Source: Strigamia acuminata
Lineage: Eukaryota; Arthropoda; Chilopoda; Geophilomorpha; Linotaeniidae
DNA length: 64,000 nucleotides
Direction of reading: 5' to 3'
Assembly (NCBI GenBank): GCA_949358305.1
Contig: OX442320.1
Span: 11,300,259 to 11,364,258, forward strand
The position numbers and the translations under genes are program-made. Under the pieces are notes generated by a model, which worked only from the letters and a program-made list of their open reading frames with translations, had not been told where the DNA came from and searched no databases. Below are positions 10,018-23,000 of this stretch, piece after piece (positions within the stretch are counted from its first letter, which is position 1; every line of letters begins with the position of its first letter).

Positions 10018-10540
10018 GTGTCCAACGTACAAAGCAACGCGACCAATGCTCTTCGGGAATCTCCGACGGAATTATAGATGGCCGCTGTTCGGACTAATTT
10101 TCTGCAAATGGAGACAAATTTGCTCGTTTTGTGTTGAAATAAAAGAAAAGACGAGACAAAAAAGTGGATTAGCATTTTTGAAATTTGTGTGCCACATAAT
10201 TTTTTATTACAAGGACAATTCTCCAAGTAAAAAAGAAAATAAAAAATAAAGAAAAACAATGAAAAACTTGACAAAATCTGTACAAATCCCTTTCGGACTA
10301 GGACACAACAGTTAAAAATTTGAAAATAAAAAATTTAAAAAAATGTGAATAAAATCGATCGATCAATCTCATTGTAGTTCGTGGATCCAAAACAAATTAA
10401 TCGATTACCGCAATTAAAAAAACACTTTAAACGAAAAATGACTTTAATTCGGAGATGATTTGGGCTCGCACGTATACAAAACTCGTCTTCATCCAATAAA
10501 CTCGGGCCTCTTGAATCCTCTTGATCGCCTTGGTGATCAT
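10018..10540 (-). CDS. Unassigned candidate coding exons
   Basis: Two blocks between plexin A and the GMPPA remnant look protein-coding. The minus-strand piece 10443-10540 begins at an ATG (MITKAIKRIQEARVYWMKTS). With a weak gtcatt donor it joins in phase to 10018-10101 (KLVRTAAIYNSVGDSRRALV), which has a clean tttgcag acceptor and gtgagt donor. Both blocks are more GC-rich than their surroundings and predict amphipathic helices. I do not recognise the family. The frame then meets a stop in either candidate downstream exon (near 9655 or 9340). This could be the remnant of a small gene or a displaced part of the GMPPA locus. Confidence 0.3.
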
Positions 10541-10991
10541 TTATAAGCTATCACTAGAAAAACACTTGGTGAAAAATACACGTAGTCTGTCCCAAGGCCA
10601 CCAAACCAGGCTTCGCTGAAAATTCACTAGACATGCATTCAATGAGCCCAGACATTAAATGAAGAAAATTGCAAAAACGAAACGAAATTTGTATGTTGGA
10701 AAGGCAGTCAATATGCTGGCTGAGAAATTGTTAATTGGTTGAATTTGTTCGCCTTGTAATCCCATTACAAGACTCACTCCGTAGTGTCCACGGTAGAGTT
10801 AGTTCTCATGTCTCCAGAAGGCCAGGGAGAATCACTTTTTATCACAAAAGGCTTCTTGGCTTGGACAGACGAGAGAGAAAGAAAACAAAAACAAAATTGG
10901 CTTGCATCGATTGTTTCTGCGAGCAAATCTCTCGACGCCCGAATCGACAGCGGAGAGAGAAGAGACGGACTGGACTGACTGGATTAACGGC

Positions 10992-11099
10992 TCAACACGT
11001 CGAGGTTTCTTCGCCGTACAATGTGCACGCCACGTTCTCGAACTTGTGCGCTAAATGCAGTTTATTGCAAACTGAATCGTTTTCCAAAGCTCGCAGGAT
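10992..11099 (-). CDS. PlexA: Plexin A last exon (C-terminal helix and stop)
   Basis: It is read after a ttttcag acceptor as [16 protein letters not shown] and so on, ending [11 protein letters not shown] and TGA at 10992-10994. It joins HEAK of the previous exon, matching the last helix of the plexin GAP domain. Confidence 0.85.
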   Translation of the reverse strand: MLRALENDSVCNKLHLAHKFENVACTLYGEETSTC

Positions 11100-14000
11100 C
11101 TGAAAATATTCATTCGACATTAATTTCCGCTTCGTTTTCATGGTAAAATTGCATTTTAAATATTATTACACGTAGAAAAATTCAATTTTTTCATATTTTT
11201 CATGTGAAAATTCAATTTTTTCCTGTGAGAATTCAATTTTTCATGTGAAAATTCAATTTTTCATGTGAAAATTCAATTTTTTCATGTGAAAATTCAATTT
11301 TTTCATGTAAAAATTCAATTTTTTCATATTTTTTCATGTAAAAATCCAATTTTTTCACATTTTTCATGTGAAAATTCAATTTTTTCATATTTTTTCATGT
11401 GAAAATTCAATTTTTTCATATTTTTCATGTGAAAATTCAATTTTTTCATATTTTTCATGTGAAAATTCAATTTTTTCATATTTTTCCATGTGAAAATTCA
11501 ATTTTTTCGTATTTTTACACGTAATAATTGAATTTTTTCCGTATTTTTAAACATTTTTACACGTAAAAATTGAATTTTTTTCATATTTTTCATGCAAAAA
11601 TCGTAATTTTTGTTGATTGTTTGTACTTTAGCTTCGTGTTTGTTTGCATAGACATGGTGCAACGCCTTGAGAGCACTCATGTGGTCCAGTTTCTTGTCCT
11701 GCACCAAGCAGAACTGTTGCATCGCCGAATTCATTTCCTGGTCGGTGATTTGCGGGAGTTGTTGGATCCGGCTGTAAAATTGTTTCACCATTTCACGATA
11801 GTGGGGAATATCCTTGGCGAAAAGCAATTTGTCGGTTGGCGAGTCCTGAAAAACATTTCAACATTAAAATCCATTTCGTTTCATTCAAATTCATTTCAGC
11901 TGACAAAGAGAGACTCACCTTGCCAAGACGGTGCTCCGTCGTGGAAAAACTTTCCATAAACGCCTGGGTTATGACGCCCAGACACTCATCGACCGCTTGG
12001 TTTTGCGCAATGTCGAAGATGTAGTTTGGATGCATGATTAAATGAACCCAAAACCTCAAAGGTAGACTGAAAACATCACAATAATATCAATCAATTGAAA
12101 TTAAATGCAATTTGAAGCACAAAAATGCGCTTTTAGACCAGTTTTTGACCTTTTTAGACCAATATATGACCTTTTTATGTAAAAAAAAATGCATTTTTAG
12201 CCAAAATTTAGACCTTTTTATGTGAAAAAATGCATTTTTAGACAAAATTTAGACGTTTTTATGTGAAAAAATGCATTTTTAGACAAAATTTAGACGTTTT
12301 TATGTGAAAAAATGCATTTTTAGACAAAATTTAGACGTTTTTAAGTCTAAATTCGCCTATTTACTATAGAAAATAGGCAAATTGTAGGCCCAAAAACATG
12401 TTTGCGACATGAAAATGAGTTTACCAGTTACTCTTCCAAGTGAAAGTGACTTCGGGGTTGGTTATGTTGTGTTCGCGAGCGGACTCGTCGAAGAAATCGA
12501 AAAGCCATTTGATGGCGGGAGGAAAAAACTCGTTGGTGGTAAGGATGGTATGGAAGAAGTCGTCGACAAACTTGTGGACGGTCCCCTTGGTGGTGAGTAA
12601 TCTGGTTAAAAATATCTCCGTGATCGCCTTGTGTGTCCTTTCGTTGCTATTTTGTGGATGTTGATCGTCGTGTTTAACCTGAACCAATGACAAATTAAAC
12701 ATTTAAGAACAAACAAAAATTAAAAATTAAAAATTAAATTTACCAAATGGAACACTTTAGCTCGGCCGTGTTCTACATCTACATTGGATGGAATGATAGG
12801 AGAAATGGAATTAAGAGAATAATTTCCTGTACCTAAATTTAAAAACAAACAAAAATTAAATTAATTTATAATTTCGCAAATAATAATTAATTGACTATAT
12901 AGTTATGGTTAGTTGGTACGTATTGGTAAGTGTTGGCTGAGGCAGGACGAAGGTTTTGTGCAATAAAATGCAGTTTTAGTTGAAAAATGGTTAAAATAAT
13001 TGCAAAAACGATAGTAAAAATTATAAAAATAATTGTAAAAACTATAAAAACAACTGTAAAAACTGTAAAAATCATAGAAATAGTTAAAATAGCTAGAGAA
13101 TTGTCTCGTTTATCGCCGTCGTCCCGCCGCTGCGTGTTATTGGGTTAGTACGCTTACAATTTGAGCTAGTCTGCTTACAGTTGGAATTAAAACTCTCGTT
13201 TTGTCGCGCTATTAGACTCATAACGGCGGATTCTTTCACGCCGTAATGTTTGAGTGTGTTGATTAATCGCCAGCCGTTGATTATCTTCGAAGTTACGTCT
13301 TCGTCGGCCAGCGGCAAATGCCCGCCTCGACCGTGTCGCCATTCTAAACACAAAACAAAAATTTAAAAAAACCTCAAAAAAAATTAAGAAAATTAAGAAA
13401 TTACCTAAATCAACATCGCTAACTGCCGGGCGCAGACTGAGAGGAGTATTTTTATACAAAGCGTCAAGTATCTTCGACTTGACTTGCGAAATTGTATCAC
13501 AGTCCAGCACTTTGCACTGAACCTTTTCATCCAAATCTTCTTGTATCACTTGAATAGTCTACAAAATAATCAACAACAAATCAAATAAATTCAATCCTTC
13601 AACGAATTTATCAATCTTACCACTACGGTATGATCAATTTGTTCTTTAAGTAAATGCTTTTCGCAAAGCGAGTATCTAGCGTCGTGGAAAATGAAATCCA
13701 CGGGTCCTTTCTCCACCTGATGTTTAATCGCTTTGCACAACAGAAAAAGCGAACCGCCCGAGTAATCCTAACAAAACAAAAAAATCAATTAAATTTTCCA
13801 ATTTTTTCACAAAATTAATAAATTACTTTTAAATTTCGATACATAAATAACGCCACCCAATTTGGAACCATGCTTTCGACCACCGAATCGCATCGTCTCA
13901 ATAACACGTGCGGATGATCGAGCAATTGCTTGATCAACTTCGACAGCAGCGCTTTAAGGATCCTAAAATAATAAAATAATATTTATTTTAAAAAAATAAA

Positions 14001-17000
14001 CTCTAAATTTCAAATTGTGCGATTTCTTACTCGGTGACGTACTCCATCTTTCCTAGCAAGATCACCATGAGCAACGACGCGATGTAAACTCTAAAAAAGT
14101 GAAATGGATTAATTAAACTTCAACGAAACCTTCGCTCGATTCTCACTTGTCTTTGACGGACACTTCCTGCTCCAGCGTATCAATAAATATCAATAAAAAA
14201 TTCTTATTGCACAACAACTGCTCGAATTGCAACATGGCGTTGTAGTAATTAGTCGGCATCGTTTTGGTCCAATTCTGGAAGGAAAAATTAGAAAAGATTT
14301 GAGTTAATTTGGATTTTTATTCGTTATTCACTCGGATTTACGTTTTTCTCTTGGAAAATGTCGTCGCTGACGCCCGGGAAGAAGACATTCATCAAATAGG
14401 TGTTGTAATCGAAGAAAGGGATGCCGGTCGCTTCCAAATCGCTCGTTAGGTCGGTCATGTCCGTCTGTAGTTCGGCGAACCCTGGGAAAGTGGAAATGAA
14501 TTTAATTAAAGAAATATTTAATTTAAAAGAAGAGATTTAAAAAGAATACCTTGCTTACACTCGTTGCGAACATTACTCTCCAACGTATCCATTTGTATTT
14601 GAATGCGTTTGTAGTCGCGCTCGGCTTGGGTGCTTTTGCGCCGGTACACGATCAACGTCACGATCGAGAGCAGGACGAGGAATGCGCCGCCTGCCGCGAT
14701 GCCGCCGATCGCTTCGGGAGGAAACTCGTAGTGTTTCATCATTTCGTAGCGGAGATAACCGATGGGAAACCGCAAGCTGTCGCCGACACGAATCTGCAAA
14801 AGAAATTAAGCACATTCAATTTTTATTTTAGAATTAGTTTTAGAATTAGTTTTACAATTATTTTTGAATTATTTTTGTATTCATTCTGAATTATTTGGAC
14901 AAAATGTCGAATTTTTGAATAAATTTTATTGGGAGCCAAAATGTTGAATTTTTCAACAAATTTTGACAAAAATGTTCAATTTTTGAATAAATTTTGGCCA
15001 AAATGTTGAATTTTTGAATAAATTTTGGCCAAAATGTTGAATTTTTGAACAAATTTTCACCAAAATGTAAAATTTTTGAATAAATTTTGGCCAAAATGTT
15101 GAATTTTTGAACAAATTTTGACCAAAATGTTCAATTTTTGAATAAATTTAGGCCAAAATGTTAAATTTTTGAATGATTTTGATTAAATTTTTTCTTACGA
15201 CGACGAGCGGCAATTCGTGTTCGGTGATGCGACCGAGCTCGTCGGTTCCCGGGGGTTGATGGGCGGGCGGCGTGCAGACGAGTTGCGTCATGGCGAGCGA
15301 CGTGACGTTGCAGAGTTTGGTTCCGATTGTGACGTTGACTTCGTGTTGCTCGGTGGCGCGTTTCAAATTGTGTCCTTCGATGACCAGGGTGTCGCCTTTG
15401 TACAGTTTAATGCGGTCGCGGTCGAACGGGATGAACTTGGGGTCGTCGAAGTAGACGAGCTCGTGTTTGACGTCGGGGAAGTTGTCGGCGAGATTCATCA
15501 CCGATTGCACCTCGTCCATGATGAAGCCGATGCGCAACCTCAGCTCGCCTTTCAGGCCCGACGCGTAGCGCCGGTTACGGCTGAACGTCTGCAGTTGGGC
15601 TCTGTTCACGGGCGGCGACGGACATTCCATCAACGTCTGATTCAACACATTGCAATTCTGCAAAAAAAACAAATACAATCAATTAATTTGAACAAAAAGA
15701 AAAATTGAATGGAAAAAATTTTAAATTAAATGAAAAATTAACAGAAAAAAATAAACAAAACGAAAAATTTGAAAAATTAACAGAAAAAAATGCAAAATAA
15801 ATAGAAAAAGCAGAAAAAATACGACACTTTGAATCGTACCGTTTCGTTCACAGCTTTGCTCTTGTGATACACAGCCATTCTCGGTAGCTGAATCGAAGTC
15901 AAGTCAGTGCCTTCGACCAAAATATGTCGACCGCCACTACAAACAAAACGAAAAATTAAACAAACGAACAAATTTCAACACAACTCGCCGCCAACGAACC
16001 TGAGAAAGCTTTCTGTGGGCGATATCTTGCTAATGGTGGGATCACGGGTGAAAGCGAACGTGTAATTCAAAGTCCTGTTTGCTCCGTCCACACTCACGAC
16101 CAGTTTATTAATCACTCGATCGGGCGTCGAGGCGCGCGTCGTCAGACAACTCAAATGAGCACTGGTCGTTAGAGAACTGTCCACTCTGCACGGTAAATCG
16201 TCCAAATACACGGCCACGTTGCTGCCAATGTTCAAATGATTGCCCTGGATCGAAAGACGGGTCCCGCCCGACTGGGGCCCCAAGTTGGGGCTCACTTTGC
16301 TCACTTTGATGTCCTAAACAAAATACAAAATCAATCTAAAACCATTTCCAAAATTTAAAATATTTTTTCTCTCTACTTTGTATTGGAATTTCTCGCTGGA
16401 AATCGTTTGGCCGGCTTTATTTCCCACGCGAATGGCGGCCTCGATTTCGCCTTTATTGCTGCGCCCGACGCGACAAACGATCCTAAACGTCCAAAAAGAG
16501 TATTAAAACGTCGCTAATTTATGCCGGTTTGAGTATTTTACCTCACTGATACGTTGTACTCGACTAATTCGCACGGAATGTCGCCGATAAACACTTTATT
16601 GGACACTTCTTCGGCGCTTAGGCCTAAATTGCCGCCTTCGATGGTCACCAACGTCCCGCCTTCGATCGGAGCACTCAGTGGACGGATCTGGTTAATTAAT
16701 AGAGATAATTAGGTTTAGTTTGTGTTCTTATTTCTTATTTTTCTTACCAGATCGATTCTGGGTTGAGGACAAGCATTGACGGGTGGTCTGCGACAACTAA
16801 CGGTGTACGCGCACGAATTGTCGCACCAGGCACACTTGTACTTGGTGTCCTGAGTCAGGCACAGGCTGCAGTCCGAGTGACCGCGGTGACTACCAAGGAT
16901 GGGGCACTTGTACAAAATCACTGCAATATTACAATTTATTAATTTAATTGACAAAAAAAACACCCCACAACTGTTTTTGGGCCATAATTCATCAAAGTAT

Positions 17001-20000
17001 TGGGTTTTTGGGCTCTAAATCATCAAAGTTTTGGGTTTTTGGGCCCTAAATAATCAAAATCTTATGTACCGAGGTGCTAATTAATCAAAATATAGTTTTG
17101 GGGCCCTAATTCATCAAAATATTGGGTTTTTGGGCTCTAAATCATCAAAGTTTTGGGTTTTTGGGCCTTAAATAATCAAAATTTTATGTATCGAGGTGCT
17201 AATTAATCAAAATATAGTTTTGGGGCCCTAATTCATCAAAATATTTGTCGAAAACGAGACATTTTATTGAGGAATTGGATGAGAAATCAATCAATGAATG
17301 AATGAATGAACGAGTGAGGGAGAGAGAGTCCAGGGAAGGAGTTTAATGCTTATCAGTTGCAAGCAGAGCAAAGCAGCGAAGAATAAATGGATAAGTTTAA
17401 ACTCGGGCCCATAATTCACTCGTTTCGGTTGAAAAGTGAGACACATGTCACGAAATCATCCCTTTAAATCCTCGTTGTTGCAAAACACATCGTTAACTCT
17501 TCTTTTTATGTAAATAAAAAAATAAACAGGCTGCCAACTGCGCGACTGACAAATTACCTTGCGTCGTGTCCACCAAATGATTGCCGTTCCACACAACTGT
17601 CAACTTGGCTGTTTTTTCGCCCGTTTGTGCTTGATATGTGTACTGCAAGCGCATAAATATTCATCAATTTGAAAATGGAAAAGAAAAAAAAAAAAAACAA
17701 TTTTAAATTTTTTTTGAATTATTCTTACAGCGCGACGGCCACAGACGACGAAGTTGGTGCCCTTGATTTTGGCTGGCACGACGGCTTTGGCCTCTTCGAT
17801 CTCGAGGATGCATTGGTAGCCGGTTTGGCCGAGTTGTGGTAGAGCGAGGTTTTCGACGGCCACTTCGATTTCGGTGGGGATTTCGTGCGGGAGAAGGATT
17901 TTCGATCCTGGACGGAATCGCGGGCAGTACGAAGATCCATGGTTCGCAAATTGACGAGGATTCTGACGGGGAATAAAAATATATGTGCAATTGAGAAATC
18001 GATTTCGGACGTCTGAAATGAAGGGTTTTTCGCAAGTTTTTCATCAATTTTGAGGAATTTTAAAATTTGAATTTTTATTTTTGATGAAAATTTTGGATTT
18101 TTTATTTATTTATGAATTTTTGGTTTTTTGTATAAATAATTTATCTGGATTTAAATCTGGAAAAAATTTACATTTTTCTGAGCACAATTTTGCTCAATTT
18201 TCATTTGTTTTGCTCAATTTTTTTCCCAAATTTTTTTTTAAAACAAATTCAACAATTCATAATTCAATATTTCAAAATTTCTAATAAAAAAAAAAAAAAA
18301 TCCAATCCATCGATTCGTGAACCCATCTACCCCCAATACGATCCCGCACACACAAAATTTCAAAAAAAAAAACCCCAAAAAAATAAATGTAAATTTGCTC
18401 AAGCATGAGTAATCAAACTTTATTGGGTTTTGCATTTAGGGGTTCCCATCCCATGTAATTAAGCATAAAAACCAGATTTATCTCGTGCCTAGCGAGAAAC
18501 GTTCCGAGATTAAAAAAAAAGAAAAAAAAAAAAAAAAAAAAAAAAAAATCCAATTTCTTTGCATTGCAATTGAAACAAATGTTCGTTTCCTTTTCTTCTC
18601 TGCATAACATTGGCCTTGTTTCTTTCTTTCTTTCTTTCTTTTTTTTTCTTTCATTCGCTCGTTCACTTCACTTCACCTCACCAATGTTCGCACACAAGCG
18701 CAAAGGAATCTCGATTGGGACTTACATTTTCTCCACTTATAACTGTTTGTTGGCATGAAGTAATGTTATTGGTGCACGTGTTTTCGTATACACACCAGCT
18801 GCATGCCCAACGACTTTTAGTGCACGTTTTACAACTGCAGAAAAAGAGGAATAAAATAAACAAACGCATATCAAACACTCGCCATACGAGCGATAAAACA
18901 AAACTCACTTTGAGTGAATGCTGCAATCGAAATAATGAAAACTCCTGCTCACAAAATCCGTGTTCGTCTCGCTAGAACGCACCGACAAATACACCGTCGC
19001 GTGATCTAAAATAAAATCAAAACAAAAGACATTATAAATTACCTCCCTCGAAAACAAAACGTTAAAAAATCACCCAGTCCCCTAACTCACACACAAAATG
19101 CTTTTTAACGCGTAACAATGCATCTTGTATGTCCAAAAATGCATTGTTTCACCGTAAAATGCATTATTTTGCGTGAAAATGCAATTTTTCCAGCTCAAAA
19201 TAAATTTATTTCCAATAAAAATGCATTTTTCGGCATTTAATTGCAAATATTTTTCTCACCTTCATCTTTGGCTATTGTGGGTCTCTGACTGAAATCCGGA
19301 GTCGCGCAGATCAACCCATTGGGCGACACTTGCGCTTCGATCGGCGAAGTGTTGCCGAACACACACAAATACTTTGCTCCGAATGGTAATTGTGGCAATT
19401 CGTGAATGGTGAGATGAAGCTGCAAAACAAAAAAACAAAAAAAAAATATTATTTAAAATATTGATTGTATTATATTTTGCTGCGGGAGTCCAATATTCAA
19501 CAGTTGTCGCAAAACCCTTGGCCCAAAATCGATATACAAGACGAGAAACGCAAAAGAATAAAAGAAAGAACTTTCATCCACTAATTTCCCCTGATTTACT
19601 CAATCCAATTGGCTTCCGACCAAACAGATGGGTGACTCCCACTCGACCCGTGCGAGGAATGCCAAATGCTCAGAGTGCAAACCCCATCAGCACTCCGATG
19701 GCACAAGACGAGAAAAAAACGACAAGAAAGAAAGAAAGGCGCAGTTTTACGAGGTGGCCAATTTGACGAGTTTATTCCGAGTGAGGAATTTGGATTCGCT
19801 CCAATTCGAGCGCAGTAATTTGTCGTGGAAACGTGGCACAAATCAAACTAATGATTTAAAACCGCACTGTGTAGTCAGTTTGCTGTTTCCTGTTACTTAT
19901 TTTGCTAATAAATCTGTCGCGGGATGTTCGTCCGTTGACTTATCGCTTCCCGGGAGACGAGAAACGGCGAGAACGAGACGTGGCCTGTTTTCTATTTCTT

Positions 20001-23000
20001 TTCGGGTCGATCCAATTCAAAACGTTTCGTTTTACGACACGACACGCGTGTCACGAAATGCAAACAACTAAATCTGTTGCGCCGTTGACGCGTGCGGTGT
20101 CACATTACCGACTGGCCTCCCAATGAAACGCAAACTGGGCAAACAAAGCGTCTTTCACCGAGATAAACTGACCGCTTGACCAGTCGATACGCCCGACAAA
20201 AACAGAGATATTGTTCAAATATAAAAAATATTAAATTTTTTTTTTCTTTTTCTAAATTGTCAATAATGTCCTAAAAACAACAATTTTTTTTTTGTTTCGT
20301 CTCAACAATGACAAAAAAACGCACCAATGCCAACGGCGAAAACCCTAACAATGCCTCGCAACCGCAACAAATTTCATTGTTTCCTCTCAATAATTCCCCA
20401 GAGGTCGCAACAAATTTCTTTGTTTCGTCTCAACAATGAACAGTTGCAGCACTCCCAACAGAGAGGAAACTCAATAATGTCTTGAAACAACAACAAATTT
20501 GTTTGTTTCATCTCAATAATGCAATAAAAGCGACAAAAACTCCGCTGTTAACTTTGAATAATGCAATAAAACCAAAGGGAAAAAAAAGCAAAGTTAACTC
20601 GATTAACCCAGAGAGACATTTCATTGGGAAACACTCCGAGACAATCGCTTCTAACTAACAAATTCTTTATCATGATTTCTTGTTTCCCGCCCAATATATT
20701 ATAAACCGTTTGACGTGCCTTTAACCCAAAGTGTTGTAAACGAGGCCAGTAATTTATGTGAGGACTAATTTCCCCCGTCAAAAGTGTATTCTGGCTTAAG
20801 CTGCTAGATAAGATTAAAGGCAGTTATCCGAGTCGTTAACATCCTAGGCAAGGAATGTAGGCAATAAATTTGATTTATTATGAAGTGCTGATGATGTTGC
20901 TGCCGCCGATGCCTTCCCCACTTGGGTTCAACTTAAAGTCCCTCTCATTAACGCAACAAAAAATGTCCACCGAAATGGAAATGGGTACGTGCCAACGCTA
21001 ACCAGGGGTAGACGGGCAAGGCTTTTGCCTCCGACGACATGCGAACGATAAAGACAACCGGTTAAGATGATTGTCCAAACTAATGCATGGAAGCGTTACA
21101 TATTAGACTTCTAAACCCCTTCTACACTTTTCTGTATAGAAATATATCTGTCCGTCTGTCCCTAAATTAAACACCAAAATAAAAGAAAAAATAAAGTTAA
21201 GGAACCGTTTTCGCACCTCACGTTTCCTGACGTATTTACCAAATGGTTATCCGGAGATAGGATAAAGCATTTATGTTTGCGAATATTTGATTCGAGCTAA
21301 TACTTTCGCAGACGCTATCTGTTGCAGATGCGGGTTTCTAAGGGTTTGACCATCTTGTGGCCTAATCCAAATATTTACACCTTGGAGATGGCTTCCATGT
21401 AAATTAAGGGTAAAAGAGTCATCTAAAAATAGGATGCAGTAGATAAGGGAAAGCAGTCGTTTGGAGTGTGCTTTTTCAAGTGGATCCCGGTTTAAGGGTT
21501 TTGCCCTTTCGCTGAACCTGTCCACGTCCGGTTGGGTGATGGAGAAGTCGGAGCGCAACCAACAAAATTGCTTCAATCTACTAAAAGCTGACCTTTGTCC
21601 GCTCGACTGGGAAACTTGGGACATTCCCATCTCTTTCCAACAAAACTCACAACCCTCAATAAACTACTCAAGTAATCAAGAAAAAAAATTAATCAATTGA
21701 TTTTTGAAGCAATTCTGGGCCACCATCGTTCGTTCTCTTCCGAGTCTTCGCTCCTTGCATCGTGGAAACCACAAGAACGTTTCTTTTCGTTGGCTTCCGG
21801 AGGGAAGTCTCGTGCACTTTGCGCCATTTTGGCGCCTCATCGCTGGCAACTGCGGCCATTCCCACCACTTTGCCACATTGCCAAGATGTGGATTCCCCTT
21901 TGGAATCATGTTGGCCACCACTCATTTTAACCGCAAACCCTTTACCGCACCATCCGTGCAGTGTTTACGCGGATTTACAAATAGGCTAACACTACGGCGT
22001 AGAATACTGCCATTACATCACAGTACGCCGTAAGCTTTTACACTAAATCCCCTACATACGAAAGAGTTTCGTTCCGAAGTCAAATTGTCGTAAGTCCAGC
22101 AAAGGTGTAATAAAGGTACAGATTAAACAAAAATTTTAATCTTACTTTGAAAAGTACAACAGCTGGCATAGAGTGCCATAAAATTTGAAGTTTGTACACT
22201 TTGAAAGTTCGTAACTTGAATGTTCGTATGTAGGAGACTCACTGTAGTGTACAAAACACCTTCGGCTTTACGCAAAATTAAAAATATTTTGTGTTTTACT
22301 TCAATTTTAAAACAAAAATGACATCATTTCCTGCCCTTTAACACGAACAAACTTAAAATACACTTAAACTAAAATTGCTAAAACAAAGTTTTACATATTG
22401 CAGAAAGAATACTTTCGATGAAGCGGATGTGCTAGCATGTGCCGATAAACCGTCGGCTTTTCTTACAACACCTTTCCTTCTAGCGTCGCCTTTGCTGTAC
22501 AAGGGCCCCTTATTTATCCTAGCAATGCCTAAATCCAGCCCAACATTTGTCTTGAATGCTCGATTAACGTTTGTGAAAATTCTTATTCGTTGTAATCTCA
22601 TAATAGTGTACCCACTACCCTTTTAGCCCTCCAGTGTGCAGTATTAGAAACGAGTTGTTTCTTTTGCTCCGCACAAAGGTGTTTGAATTTAAATGTTTTC
22701 AAATAAAAGTTTCGTCGCCATCCCCTTGAAGCGCTTGACATGCAAACACCAATAACAACATCAATTTTTATTCCTCTTTCCCACCATTTTCCATCCTCTC
22801 TCTCCTCTTCTCCTCCTCTCTTCTCCCCGCCATAACTTTTCTCTAGAGGCAGTGAGTGAAGGAAGGGGTGAGCAGAAATGCGATTAAGTCAGCAGAGGGT
22901 AAAGACCGAACAAGAGAAGAGCACAGAAAGGAAACCATCGATTCCACCGCGCTGCAAAAACAAGCGGAGCTCCTTTAATCCCGCACCCTTTCGACAAAAT

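Noticed and set aside
21271-21630. 119-codon minus-strand open frame in plexin A intron 5, considered as a transposase fragment
   Set aside because: No DDE/D spacing, helix-turn-helix or other motif could be recognised.
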